Source: Sphingosinicella terrae (lineage in GTDB: Bacteria > Pseudomonadota > Alphaproteobacteria > Sphingomonadales > Sphingomonadaceae). From it: a stretch of 64,000 nt of DNA. Shown one piece after another: positions 43,701 to 55,700 of the stretch. The notes beneath the pieces were generated by a model. That model searched no databases. It was not told the DNA's origin and was given only the letters and a program-made list of their open reading frames with translations. Position 1 is the stretch's first letter. Each line of letters opens with the position of its first letter. Made by a program: the position numbers and the translations under genes. The stretch spans positions 124,001 to 188,000 of the forward strand of contig NZ_QDFY01000006.1 of NCBI RefSeq assembly GCF_003347635.1. Direction: 5' to 3'.

Positions 43701-46700
43701 GGCTATTGGCGCCGGACAGCAGAAGCGTGCCGAGATCCGTCTTGACCAGCCTGGCGGTCCCGGTGATCGCGCTCGCGATGGTGGCGGTATAGCCTGCCCC
43801 GCCCGCCGTGCCGTCTCCGACCCGGATCACCGACTCCGGCGCCGCCAGGGTCAGTGCATCGCCTGCGATGGTGTAGCCGTCGGCGGCGAACTGCAGGCCC
43901 GACGCGGTGACCGCCCCGAGACTGTTGTCGACCGTGACGGTTCCGGCCGTGCCGGTGAAGATCGCGAACGCGCCGTCATCGTATCCGGCGTTGACCGCGC
44001 CGGTCGCATCGGCCCAGTTGTCGTTGCCGCTGGCCGCCTGCCAGACGCCGTCACCGCCGTCGACTTCGCCGTTGAGCTTCGGTCCGGCCGCGCCGTCCCA
44101 GAAGTTGAGTGTCGCGCCGCCGGTGTTGATCAGATTGACCTGGTTCGCGACCGACGTCTGCACCGACACCTCGGCGCCGGCCGGCAAGGTGCCGAGCGCC
44201 AGTCCGTTGTCGGTCAGCGTGCCGCCATAATTGGCGATCCGGAAAAGGCCGATGCCGAACGCGCCGCCGGGGGGGACGGTCACGTTGAGAGTGCCGTCGA
44301 GGATGAGGTCGCCCTCCACGTCGACCAGATCGTTGAACGCGCTTCCCACCGCGTTGGCCGCCCCGAAATCCATGTCGACCTGCGCCGCCGATGCGAGCGA
44401 CAGGCTGCCGTTGATGGTCAGCGTCCCCGCGCCCCCCGCGCCCGGGGCGAGCCTTGCGCCATCGGCGACGACGACGTCGCCGCCGATGATGCCCGCGCCG
44501 GCGAGCGTGGCGTCGGAGGCCACGCTGGTGAGACCGGTCGCCCCCGACTGATCGCCGTTGACGAGCAGGGTGCCGGCGAGGGCCCAGGTCGACCCGGAAT
44601 AGCTGTTCGCGCCGCTCAGGATCAGCGTACCGGCCCCGTCCTTCACCACCGAACCGGTTCCGGTGACGGTGCCGGAAAAGGTGACCGAATCCGAGCGGTT
44701 GAAGGCCAGAGTGCCGTCATTGGCGACATCGCCGAGGATTGAGCCCGTGGTGCCGCCGTCACCGATCTGGAGCGTTCCCGAACCGATCGCCGTGCCGCCG
44801 GCATAGAGGTTCGCGCCGGTGAGGATCGTCGTGCCGGTACCGGCCTGGCGAAGAGTGCCCGAGCCCGAAATCGCGCCTGCGAAGGTCAGGGCGTCCGAAC
44901 GGTCGAAAACGAGGGCGCCGTCATTCGCGACATTGCCCCTGATGCTGCCGCTGGTACCGCCGTCCCCGATCTGGAGCGTGCCGCCGGCGATGACGGTGCC
45001 GCCGGCATGAATGTTGTCCGCCGTCAGGACGAGCGATCCGGCACCGTCCTTGACCAGCGCTCCGGCGCCCGAGAGGAGACCGCTGAGCGCGAGCTCCGTG
45101 TTTCCATCGATGAGGAACGTGCCTTGCCCGGCAAGGGTGACGGCCCGCGCCGAAACCATGTCCGCCGTGCTGTTGAGCGTGCCTTCGTCGAGGATCACCC
45201 CGCCGGCGGCGTCGCCCAGATTGGAATCGGCCGAGATGCGGACGGTGCCGCCGTTGATCGTCGTCCCGCCGCCATAGCTGTTGGTGCCGGCGAGGATCAG
45301 CGTCCCGGCATCGGTCTTCACGAGAGCCGCCGAGCCCGCGAGCTCGGCCGCGATCGTCGCGGTGTAGCCGGCTCCGGCCGCGCTGCCGTCGCCGACCTGG
45401 ACGATGGCCGAGCTCCCGGTCAGCGTCAGTCTGTCGCCGGTGAGCAGATAAGCGTCGCTCGCGAACTGAAGTCCCGAAGCCAGCACGTCGCCGCCGGCAT
45501 CGTCGATGCTGACCGTGCCCGTTGCGCCGGAGAAGATCGCGAAGGTTTCCTGCGCATAGTCCGCATTCACGGTGCCGTCCGCGTCGGTCCAGTTGATGGA
45601 TCCGCCACCCACGCGCCAAGTGCCGTTGCCGCCGTCGACGAGGGAGTTGTTCTTTGGACCGGCATCGCCGTCCCAGAAGCTGAGCGTCAGGCCCGCCGTA
45701 TTGACGAGATTGATCTGTCCGGCGATCGAGGTCTGGACCGAGACTTGGCTCCCACCCGGCAAGGTGCCGAGTGCCAGGCCGGCGTCGGTCAGTGTGCCGC
45801 CATAGTTGAACACGCGGTAGATGCCGGGGCCGAAGCTGCCGCCGGTCGCGACCGACACGTTGATCGTGCCGTCCAGCCTCAGGTCGCCGCCGACCACGAC
45901 GAGGTCGTTGAGCGAGCCGCCCGCGACATTGGCCTGGCCGAACTCGTAGCTCAGGTTCGAGCCGGCGCCGAGCGTAAGGCCGCCGTTGATCGTCAGCGTG
46001 CCGGGGCTGGTGCCCGGCGCAAGCGTGCCGCCGTCGGCGACGATGACGTCGCCGCCGATTATTCCCCGCCCGCCGAGCGTCGAACCGGCCGCGACGCTGG
46101 TGAGGCCCGTCGCCTGCGAAAGGTCGCCGTTGACGATCAGGTTGCCGGCGAGAACGCTCGTGGTGCCGCTGTGGTTCGACGTGTCGTTGAGCGCAAGCGT
46201 GCCCGCGCCGTCCTTGATGAGATTGCCCGATCCGGTCAGCGCGCCGGTAAACTCCAGGCTGGTCCCCGCATCGGTGAGGAACGTGCCTGTGCCGGTCAGG
46301 GTGACGCTGCGCGCGGAGACGATGTTCGCCGTCGTGTTGAGGGTGCCGCCGTCGAGGATCAGGCCGCCCGCCGCGTCGCCGAGATTGGCGTCGCTCGAGA
46401 TCCTCAGCGTGCCGACATCGATCAGGGTGCCGCCCGTATAGCTGTTGGTGCCGGTGAGCACGAGCGTGCCGAGATCGGTCTTCACGAGCTGCGAGCTTCC
46501 GGTGAGCGCCGAGGCGATCGTTGCGGTATAGTCCAGCCCATCCGCCGTGCCGTCGCCGACCCTGATCACCGATTGAAGCCCGAGCAGCGCCACGTCGCCG
46601 CCCGCGATGACGTAGCCGTCGCTGACGAACTGCATGCCCAAGGCGGTGACCGGGCCCAGGATGTTGTCGACGGTCACGGTCCCGGCCGCCGCCGAGAAGA

Positions 46701-49700
46701 TGGCGAACTCGCCATCGTTGAAGGGGCCGTTCAAGGCGCCTGTGACATCGGCCCAATTATCGTTGCCGGCGCTGTTCTGCCAGATGCCGTCGCCGCCGTT
46801 GATGAAGCCGTCGAACTTGCCCGGGGCGCCCTCGCCGTCCCAGAAATTGAGTGTCAGCCCCGCCGTGTTGACGAGATTGACCTGCCCGCCCACCGAGGTC
46901 TGCACGATCGGCGAGCTGCCGGCGGGCGCGCCGCCCACGGCGAGGCCGCTGCCGGTCAGCGCTCCGCCGTAGCTGATCACGCGGTAGACCCCGACGTCGA
47001 AGCTGCCGCCCGGCGTCACGGTCACGTCGATCGTGCCGGCAAGGTCGAGATCGCCCCCGACCACGACCAGGTCGTTCAGCGGCCCGCCGACCACGTTCGA
47101 TTCGCCGAAATCGTAGAGAAGCCGCGACGTACCGGCGAGCGACAGGTTGCCGTTGATCGTCAGCGTGCCGGGGCCGGAGACATCGCCAGGCGCCAGGAAC
47201 GCTCCGTCGGCCAGGATCACATCCCCGCCGATCCGGCCGATGCCGCCGAGCGTCGCGCCCGAAGCCACGTCGGTCTGGCCCATTGCCGACGACTGATCGC
47301 CGTTGACCAGCAGCGTCCCGCCGTCGACCGTCGTCAGGCCGGAATAGGTGTTGAGGCCCGTGAGGATCGTCGTGCCGGCGGTCTGGTTGACGTTGCCGGT
47401 ACCGGTCAAGACGGTCGCGAACACATAGCCGGGGTCGGTGTGGTTGAAATTGAGGCGCGAAGTCGCGCTGCCCAGGCCGAGCGTCGCGGCATCGAACACG
47501 CCGGACGCCGCAGCCGCCGCTCCCTCGGCCCCACCGATGTTGAGGATGCCGGTCGCGCCGGCATCCTCAGCGAGCGTGAGGGTTCCGCCGACCGTCACGT
47601 GTCCGCCGTCGGTCAAGGTGAGCACGCCGGTGCCGGTGCCGCTGCCGATGACCAGGTCGCCGGTCGTGGCGAAGCTCGAATCCGCACCCGACACCTGCAG
47701 GCTGGCTGCCTGAGGTGCCGAACCGAAGGTCGCCGACGCGAAGGTCGCGACACCGCCCTGATCGACGGTGAAGTCGCCGGCGGTCATGAGCAGCGAGCCG
47801 GTGCTCGTCCAGTTTGAACCGGCGCCGGTGATCGCGACGGCGATGGGGTTGGTCGTGCTCGTCGCGCTACCGATCTGGCTCGCGCCCGCCGTGCGCAGCG
47901 TCCCGCCCGTGCCGATCGTCATGCTGAAGGGGGAGTTCACGACCGCGGTCCCCAGGACACCACCCGAAATATCGGCCAGCGAGTTCGCGCCGCTGACGTT
48001 GACCTGAATCGAGGTCCCCGCAGCGCGCATGGAGAGATCGCCCGCCGTGACCCGAAGCGTGCCGCCGTTGGTGACGCTCACGATGCTCGAGCCCGCGCCG
48101 GATGCGGTGCCGTTGACGGACGTGGTGCTGAAGACCGTATTCGCGCCGTCGATCGTCAGCGTGGAGCGACCGAGGCTCGTGGCGCCGCCGGACGTGACGA
48201 TCGCGCCTTCGGCTATGCGCAGATTGGTGCTCAGATTGCCGAGCGTCGTCGTGCCGCCGTAATTGCTGTTGCCCGTCAGAGTGGTCACGCCGGTGCTGAA
48301 TATCGTGACCCCGCCGGTGCCGGTGATCGATCCGGCGAAGCTATGGGCGTCCGAGCGGTTGAAGTTCAGCGTGCCGTTATTGACCACGTCGCCGACGATC
48401 GACCCGGTGGTGCCCCCGGCCCCGATCCGCAGCGTGCCGCCGCTGATCGTCGTGCCGCCGGCATAGCTGTTGTCTGCTGCGAGAGTGAGCGAGCCGGCGC
48501 CAAGCTTGGTCAGTCCGCCGTTGCCGCTGAGCCCATTGAGGATGCCGGCCGAGGCTGCGGCGTCGGTCACGTCGATGGAGCCGCCGCTTGCACCCAGCGC
48601 GTAGCTGTGCGTGGTGGGCGCGCTGGCGCCGGTCAGCTGCAAGGTGCCGCCGTCGAGCGTGATCACCCCGGCAGCGTCCCCGAGGAAGCTGTCATTGGCG
48701 ACCGAAAGCACGCCGCCGCTGATCAGCGTACCGCCGGTGTAGGAATTGGCGCCGGTCAGGATCAGCGTTCCGGCATCGGTCTTCACCAGCTGCGAATCGC
48801 CGATGAGGGCCGCGTCGATCGTGGCGGTATAGCCCGAGCCTGCTGCCGTTCCGTCGCCGACGCGGATCGTCGCCTGGGAACCGACCAGTGTCAGGTCGTC
48901 ACCCGCGATCTGGTAGCCGTTCGTTGCGAACTGCAAGCCCGATGCGGTCACCGCGCCCAGGCCGTTATCGACATTCACCGTGCCCGCCGTGCCGGCAAAG
49001 ATCGCCATGCTCCCGTCGGCATAGGCGGCGTTGACCGCACCGTCCGCGCCAGTCCAGTTGTTGTCGGTGCCGGCCAGATGCCAGGCGCCGCTGCCGCCAT
49101 TGATGACGCCATCGAGCTTGGGGCCTGCGTCGCCGTCCCAGAAGCTGAACGCCAGCCCTGCCGAGTTCACCAGATTGACCTGGCCTGCGACCGAAGTCTG
49201 AAGCTGCACACTGCTCCCGCCGGGCATTGCCCCGAGCTGGAGGCCCTGATCGTTCAGCGTGCCGCCATAGTTGAATATGCGGTAGATGCCGGGGCCGAAA
49301 TTGCCGCCCGCGGATTCGGTGACGTTGATCGTGCCATCGAGAGTCAGATCGCCGCCGACATTGACGATATCGTTGAGCAGACCGCCCGGCACGTTCGCCT
49401 GTCCGAACTGGAAGTCGAGCTGGGAGGTGTCGCCGAGCGCAAGATTGCCGTTGATGGTCAGCGCGCCGACGCCGTTCGAGCCCGGTGCCAGCGTGCCGCC
49501 GTTGGCGATGGTGACGCTGCCGCCGGTCGTGCCGGCGCCGCCGAGCGTCGCGCCCGACGCGACGCTGACGAGACCGGTCGCGCCCGACTGGTTGCCGTTC
49601 ACCAACAGGGTTCCGGCGTTGACGTTGGTCGCACCCGTGTAGCTATTGCTGCCCGTGAAGATCGTCGTCCCGCTGCCATTGTGTTGGACGACCCCGGTGC

Positions 49701-52700
49701 CGGAAATCACACCGGCGTAGGTGGAAGTGCCCGCACGGTTGAACCTCAGCGCGCTGCTGTTCGCGACATCGCCCGCCAGCGTCCCGGTCGCGGTGCCATC
49801 GCCGATCTGCAGCGTGCCGCCCGTAACGGTGGTTCCGTTGGCAAAGCTGTGGTCGCCCGTCAGGATGAGAACGGCGATGTCGTTCTTGGTGAGCGACTCG
49901 AAGCCGGTGACGTTGGCGCTATCCAGTACACGGAAGAGCGTGCCGTCGACCTGCAGCCCGTCGGTACCGGCGCCCCCGTCGATGCGGCCCACGAGCCCGC
50001 CGCTCACAATGAACGTATCGTTGCCGGCGCCGAGCAAGAAGGCACCCGCCCCGGTGTTCAGCGTTCCCGCGATGTTCACGACATCGCCGCCCCCGCCGAG
50101 ATCGCCCGCCGCGCGCAGCGTGACGCCCGACGCGACATTGATCGTGCTGGCGCCGGTGTCCCCGGCGAAGATCGCGGTACCGCCTGCTGCCGCGCCCATC
50201 GTGGCGTTCACGTTCAGCGTCGAGGTGCCGGTCATCGCGACGGTTTGCGTCGTCAGTGCGCCGTTGACGTTCAGCGTGCCCGCGCTGATCGTGGTGGCGC
50301 CGGCGGTGTTGGCTGCAGTCAGCGTGGTCGTGCCGGTGCCGATCTGTGCGATCGTGCCGGTGCCGGTGATCGTGCCCGCGAAGGCGTAGGCATTGTTCCG
50401 GTTGAAGGCGAGCGTGCCGCTGTTGGCGACATCGCCGACGATCGCTCCCGACGCGCCGCCGTTGCCGAGTTGCAGCGTGCCCGCACTGATCGTCGTGCCG
50501 CCCGCATAGAGATTGTCGCCCGTCAGGATCGTCGTGCCGGCGCCCGCCTGGGTGACGCCGCCGGAACCCTGGATCAGTCCGGCATAGGTGACGGTGTCGG
50601 AACGATTGAAGCCGAGCGCGCCGAAGCCGGTGACGTTGACGATGGCGCTGGTGATCGAGCCCGTATTACCGCCATTGCCGATGAACAAGGTACCGGCATT
50701 GATGTTGGTGTCGCCGCTGTAGGTGCTGTTACCGGTGAGATACCAGTTTCCGGTGTCGTTCTTGGCAAGGGTGGTCGCGCCGCCCGTGCCGTTGGTGATG
50801 CTCACGCCCATGATGTTGGCGCCGGTATTGGTGCCGCCGAGCGCGAAGACGCGCGCCCCGTTGCCCTGGAAGCCCATGGTGCCAGTGTTGGTGAACGCAA
50901 TCGCCCCGGTTCCCGACGATTCGATGAAGGAGACGCCGGTCTGGAGCGTGAACAGGCGGTTGGTTGAATCCCCTGCGCCGGTGTAGCGCAAGGTCGAACC
51001 CGAACCGATCACGAGATTGGCCGCATTCAGGGTCGAACGGCCGATGCTGCTGGCAAGGCCGCCATCCGCGAGCTTGTCGACGCTCAGGACGCCGCCGAGG
51101 ATGGACGTGACGCCGGTATAGGTGCTGTCGGCGTTGCTGAGCCGCCAGGTACCGGCTTCGGCCTTGGTCAGCGAAGTGATGCCGCCGCCGTCCGTATCCG
51201 TAAGCTGCGACGCGAGGACATTGTCTCCCGTGTTCGTGCCCCCCAGCGTCAGGGTCCGCGCGCCAGGCCCGGTCAGCGTCACCGCGGCGGTGCTGGTGAA
51301 GGCAAGGGCACCGGTCCCGGAGGCATTGATCCTGGCGCTGCCACCGAGGGTGAACTGCCGGTCGGTGCTGTCGCCCGTGCCCGTATATTGCAACGCGCCG
51401 CCGTTGAGCACGAGGTTGGACGCATCGTTGCTCGAAGCGCCGATCGAGCTGTTGGTCAGCCCATCGGTGAGGCAGCTGGCAAAAAGCGTGCCGCTGTTGA
51501 TCGTGGTCGAGCCGGTATAGCTGCTGCCGCAACTGACCAGGCCCTGGTTCCCGGCGCCGGTCTTGACGAGCGAGCCGCTTCCGCTGATCGTGCCGCCATA
51601 GGTCCTGTTCTCGATGTTCGCGACCGTCAGCGTCGCGCCGCCGAGCGTGATGTTTCCGCCGATCGCACCGCCGCCGTCCAGGGCGCCGAACGTCGCGTCG
51701 AAGCCGTTCAGGTCGAACGATGCGCTCGCCACATTGCTCATCAACAGGCGCCGGCCGTTGTTGAACGCCTCATCCGAACCCGATCGCAGGACGCCCGCTT
51801 CGACCCGGGTCTCCCCCGTGGAGCCGTTGGCGCCGGAAAGGACCAACGTGCCTGCGCCCCGCTTGATCAGCGCACCGGGGCCGGTGAAATCGCCAGTGAA
51901 CTCCAGCACCGTACCGGCGTCGGCCACCTGTATGTAGCCGAAGCCCGCGGCCAGGGTGAAGCCGCGGTCGGTAACCTGGTTGGTGGCGACGGCCGTATAG
52001 TTCAGGATGCCGCTGTTCTGGATCACGAGATTGCTGGCGTCGCTGCCGGACGCACCGATACCGCTGTCCTCGCCGCCGTCGCGAATGCAGTCCGTGGCCA
52101 GGACGGATCCGCCCAGGGCTCCCGTGATGGTGGTGACGCCGGTGTAGCTGTTGCCGCAGCCCGCCATCACCTGAGTGCCGTTGGTGTGGGTCACGTTGCC
52201 CGCGCCGCTGATCGTGCCGGTGAATCCGGTGCCGGTGCTGTTGGCGCCGCCGATCGTGAGCGTGGTCGTGACCAGCGAGCCGAGCGTCACGTCGCCATCG
52301 CCGTTGAGCGCCCCGATGCGGTTATCGTTGTCCGCAAGATCCAGAATGCCCCCGGCATTCACCGTCATTGCACCGGTCGGACTGCCGAAGACGTCGGTGC
52401 CGCCCGCCCGCAATATGCCCTCCTGCACGACCGTGCCCGCGTGCAAGTTGGCGCCCGTCAGCACCAGCGTTCCGTCGCCGTACTTCTCGAGGTTGCCGCC
52501 GCCGAGGATCACGCCGCCGACGGTCAGCGTGGTCGCCCCCGCGCTGACGTCGATCCTCCCGGCACCGCTTTCGACCGTGAAGCCGCGGTCGATCTCGACA
52601 TTTCCCCCGGTATAGCGGAGGGTGCTGCCGTTGAGCAGCACGAGGTTGGCCGAGTCGCTGCTCGCGGCGCCGATCCCGCTGGTGATCCCGCCATTCGCCA

Positions 52701-55700
52701 GATTATCGGTCGCAAGGACACCTGCTTCGATTCTGGTGATGCCGGTATAGTCGTTGCCGGCGTTGGTCAGCGTCAGCGTCCCGTCGCCGGTCTTGGTGAG
52801 GCCGGCACCGTCGGAGCTCGTGACTTGCCCGCCGAAGGTCAGGTTGGCCGCCGCGTCGAAGACGGAGATCGTGCCCGAGGTGGTGGAGCCCGAACGGGCC
52901 AGGGTGAACCCGCGATCGGAGATCGTCGTGCCGCCGGTATATTCCAGCGTCGCACCCTGGATCACCAGGTTCGATGCGTCGGAGGCCGATTGGCCGATGG
53001 CACTCGCGGTGCCGCCATTCTCGATCGAATTGACCGAAAGCGTGCCCTGGGCGATCGTGGTCGCCCCGGTATAGGTGTTGCTGCCGCTGAGGACGACCCT
53101 GCCCGCGCCGGCCTTGGTGAAGCCGATCGTGCCCGTATTGTCGACGATCTGCGAAGCTATTTCGAAGATTCCGGCACCATTCTGCTGCACGCCGAGCACG
53201 CCGCCGCCCGACGAGCCGGTGATCGAGCCGTCGGTGATGAGCTGGGTCCCGGTGGCCACGCTCGGGGCGACGATGATCGTGCCGTCGATGCCGAGCGTGG
53301 CCCCTGGGGCGATCTCGACCGTGGAATCCGCGTTGGCGGTATATTGCAGTCCCCCGATCTGGACGTTGCTGCCGACTGTCCCGAAATAAGCGGAGTCTGC
53401 GCTTCCGCCCGCGTCGCTCAGGATCTGATCGGCGGCCCAGGTGGAAGCGTCGTCGCTGTTCACATAATCCGTACTGGTGAATGCGACGATGTTGCCGCCC
53501 TCGACCTTCGCATAATCGGTGCCGTTCACGGTCGCCCATCCGCCCAACGCGCCGTCGGCATTGCTGGTCGTGATCGCCCCGGCCCCGGGAAGCACGAAAT
53601 TGGCGAGACCGGCCGAGCGCGTGATGGCGCCCAGGTCGAGCGTCAGGTTGGCCGCGGTCCCGGTCGCCCGGATGATATTGTTCCCGCCGGTGATGGTGAG
53701 GCCGTCGAAAGTCTGGCTGTTGTTTTCTCCGGGGCCGCCTGTCACGCGAAGCTCGCCGCCGCTCATGAACAGCGCCGACTGATCCGAAATGAGATTGTCG
53801 GTAGGGCCGTCGGACGTCGCGGCGAAGTCGAGCGACAGAATGCCGCCGCCGATCGTCGTCACCCCCGTATAGCTACTGGCGCCGGTGAGCGTCAGGTTGC
53901 CGGCGCCGAGCTTGGTGAAGCTGCCGGTGCCGGTGATGCTACCGGAATAGGTCCTGTCGACGCCCGTACCCAGGTTGACGGTGAGGTTCGCGCTTCCGAG
54001 GGCCAGCACGCCGCCAGAGCCGGCGATCGAGGTCAGGCTAAGGTCATACCCGTCGAGATCGAGCGTGCCGCCGTTCACGGTCACGTCGGTGGTCACGCCG
54101 AGGGCCGAGGCGGAGCCGATGCGCAGCGTGCCGTTTTCGACGGTTATGCCGCCGGTAAAGCTGTTCGCACCCGAGATAACCCATGTGCCCGCACCGTTCA
54201 TGACCAGACGGCCTGAGCCGGTCAGGTCGCCCGAGAAGCTGTTCTCGCCCGCGAAGCTGCCGCCGAGCGTCAGCGTGTCCATCGTCGCCCCGGCATTGAA
54301 CTGTGCCGCGCCCGTGAGCACCAGCCCACCCAAGCCATTGTTGAGCACGCTTGAACTGTTCGAAAGCGCCCAGGTGCGGTTGCTGATGTCGCCGTCACCC
54401 GTATAGTCGAGCACGCCATTGTCGATCTGTATGTCGGCGAGCCCCGCGCCCGTATTGCCGTTCGTGCCGAGGGAACTGGCCGCACCGCGATCGGCGAGGC
54501 TCGAGACCTCCAGCGTCACCGCGCCGATGCTGTTGGCACCGGTATAGGTATTCGCTTCACCGAGCGTGATCCTGCGCGCTGTGCCGAGTCCGGTAAAAGT
54601 GACGGTCGCGGTGTTGGTGCCGCTGAGGGTACCGGAGAGGTCGAGATCGCCGCTGTTGGCCGCGAAGCTGATTCCGCGCGGACCTCCCTCGAGAGACATG
54701 GTGCCGGTCAATGCCAAGGTACCGGTACCCGCATTGGCCAGAGTCACCGCTGCGTTGGCGGAAGGCTGAAGTCGGAACGTGCGGTCGGTGGTGTCCCCGT
54801 CACCGGTATAGATATTGGCGCCTCTGAGAAGGATTTCGCCGCCCGCTCCGAGCGAACTTGCCAGACCCGTATTCCTGACCGACGTGAACCAGACCGTTCC
54901 GGCTGTCCCGGGTGCGTTGGTTATCGTCGTGCCTGTATAGGTGTTGGCGTCGTTGCTCATCGTAACGCCCCTGAACAGGGAGAGCGTTCCGGTACCCGAG
55001 ATCAGGGCGGACCCGACGCCGGCACCGGAGAAGGTGATCGCGCCATTCAGGACGACTTGGCGGCTGGTGCTCAGGGCCCCCGTGGCCGCGAAGGAGGCGC
55101 CGTCGTTCAGCGTGACCGTGTTGGCACCGTTGCCAAGCGCTGCGTCCGAGTCGACCGAAAGCCCGCCGGCGTTGACGACGACGCCACCCGTGAAGGTGTT
55201 CACGCCGGTCAGGCTGATCGTTCCCGCGCCTGCCTTGGTCAGGCCCTGCGTGCCGGCGATGACGGAACTGATCGTCGAAGTGCCACTGTTGACGGTGATC
55301 GTTGGCGTCGTACCGGCGAGCGTCAGCGTGTTTCCGGTGAGCGTATAGTTCGCGCTGTCGAAAGTGATGTTGTGGACGGTGATCGGCACGCTCAGGTTCA
55401 CGATGCCCGCGGTCCCGGCGAAGATCGCATTGTCCAGCTGCGCGTTCTGCCACGGCCGGTCGTAGAGACCGCCGGTGCCGATTCCATCGGTGCTCCACCG
55501 CAATGACGTCGTGTCCCAGGTGCCTGCGCCGCCGGCGCCGGGCGCCGTGCTGTTGGCATCCCAATAGCGGTTCGCGTTCTGGGCGTGCGCGAACGAGGGA
55601 AGGCCGAGCAGGACCAGCGCAGAAACCGATGTCCCGGACAGCAAAGGACGCCAGCGCGTTCTCGCATTGACGCCTCGCGGATCGCGGCTCACTCGGACCA

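Noticed and set aside
41578-54216. Several very long open frames (about 870-1050 codons) on the plus strand opposite the autotransporter
   Set aside because: They follow from GC-rich codons in the real minus-strand gene: no signal peptide, no recognisable domain, odd composition and no ribosome sites.
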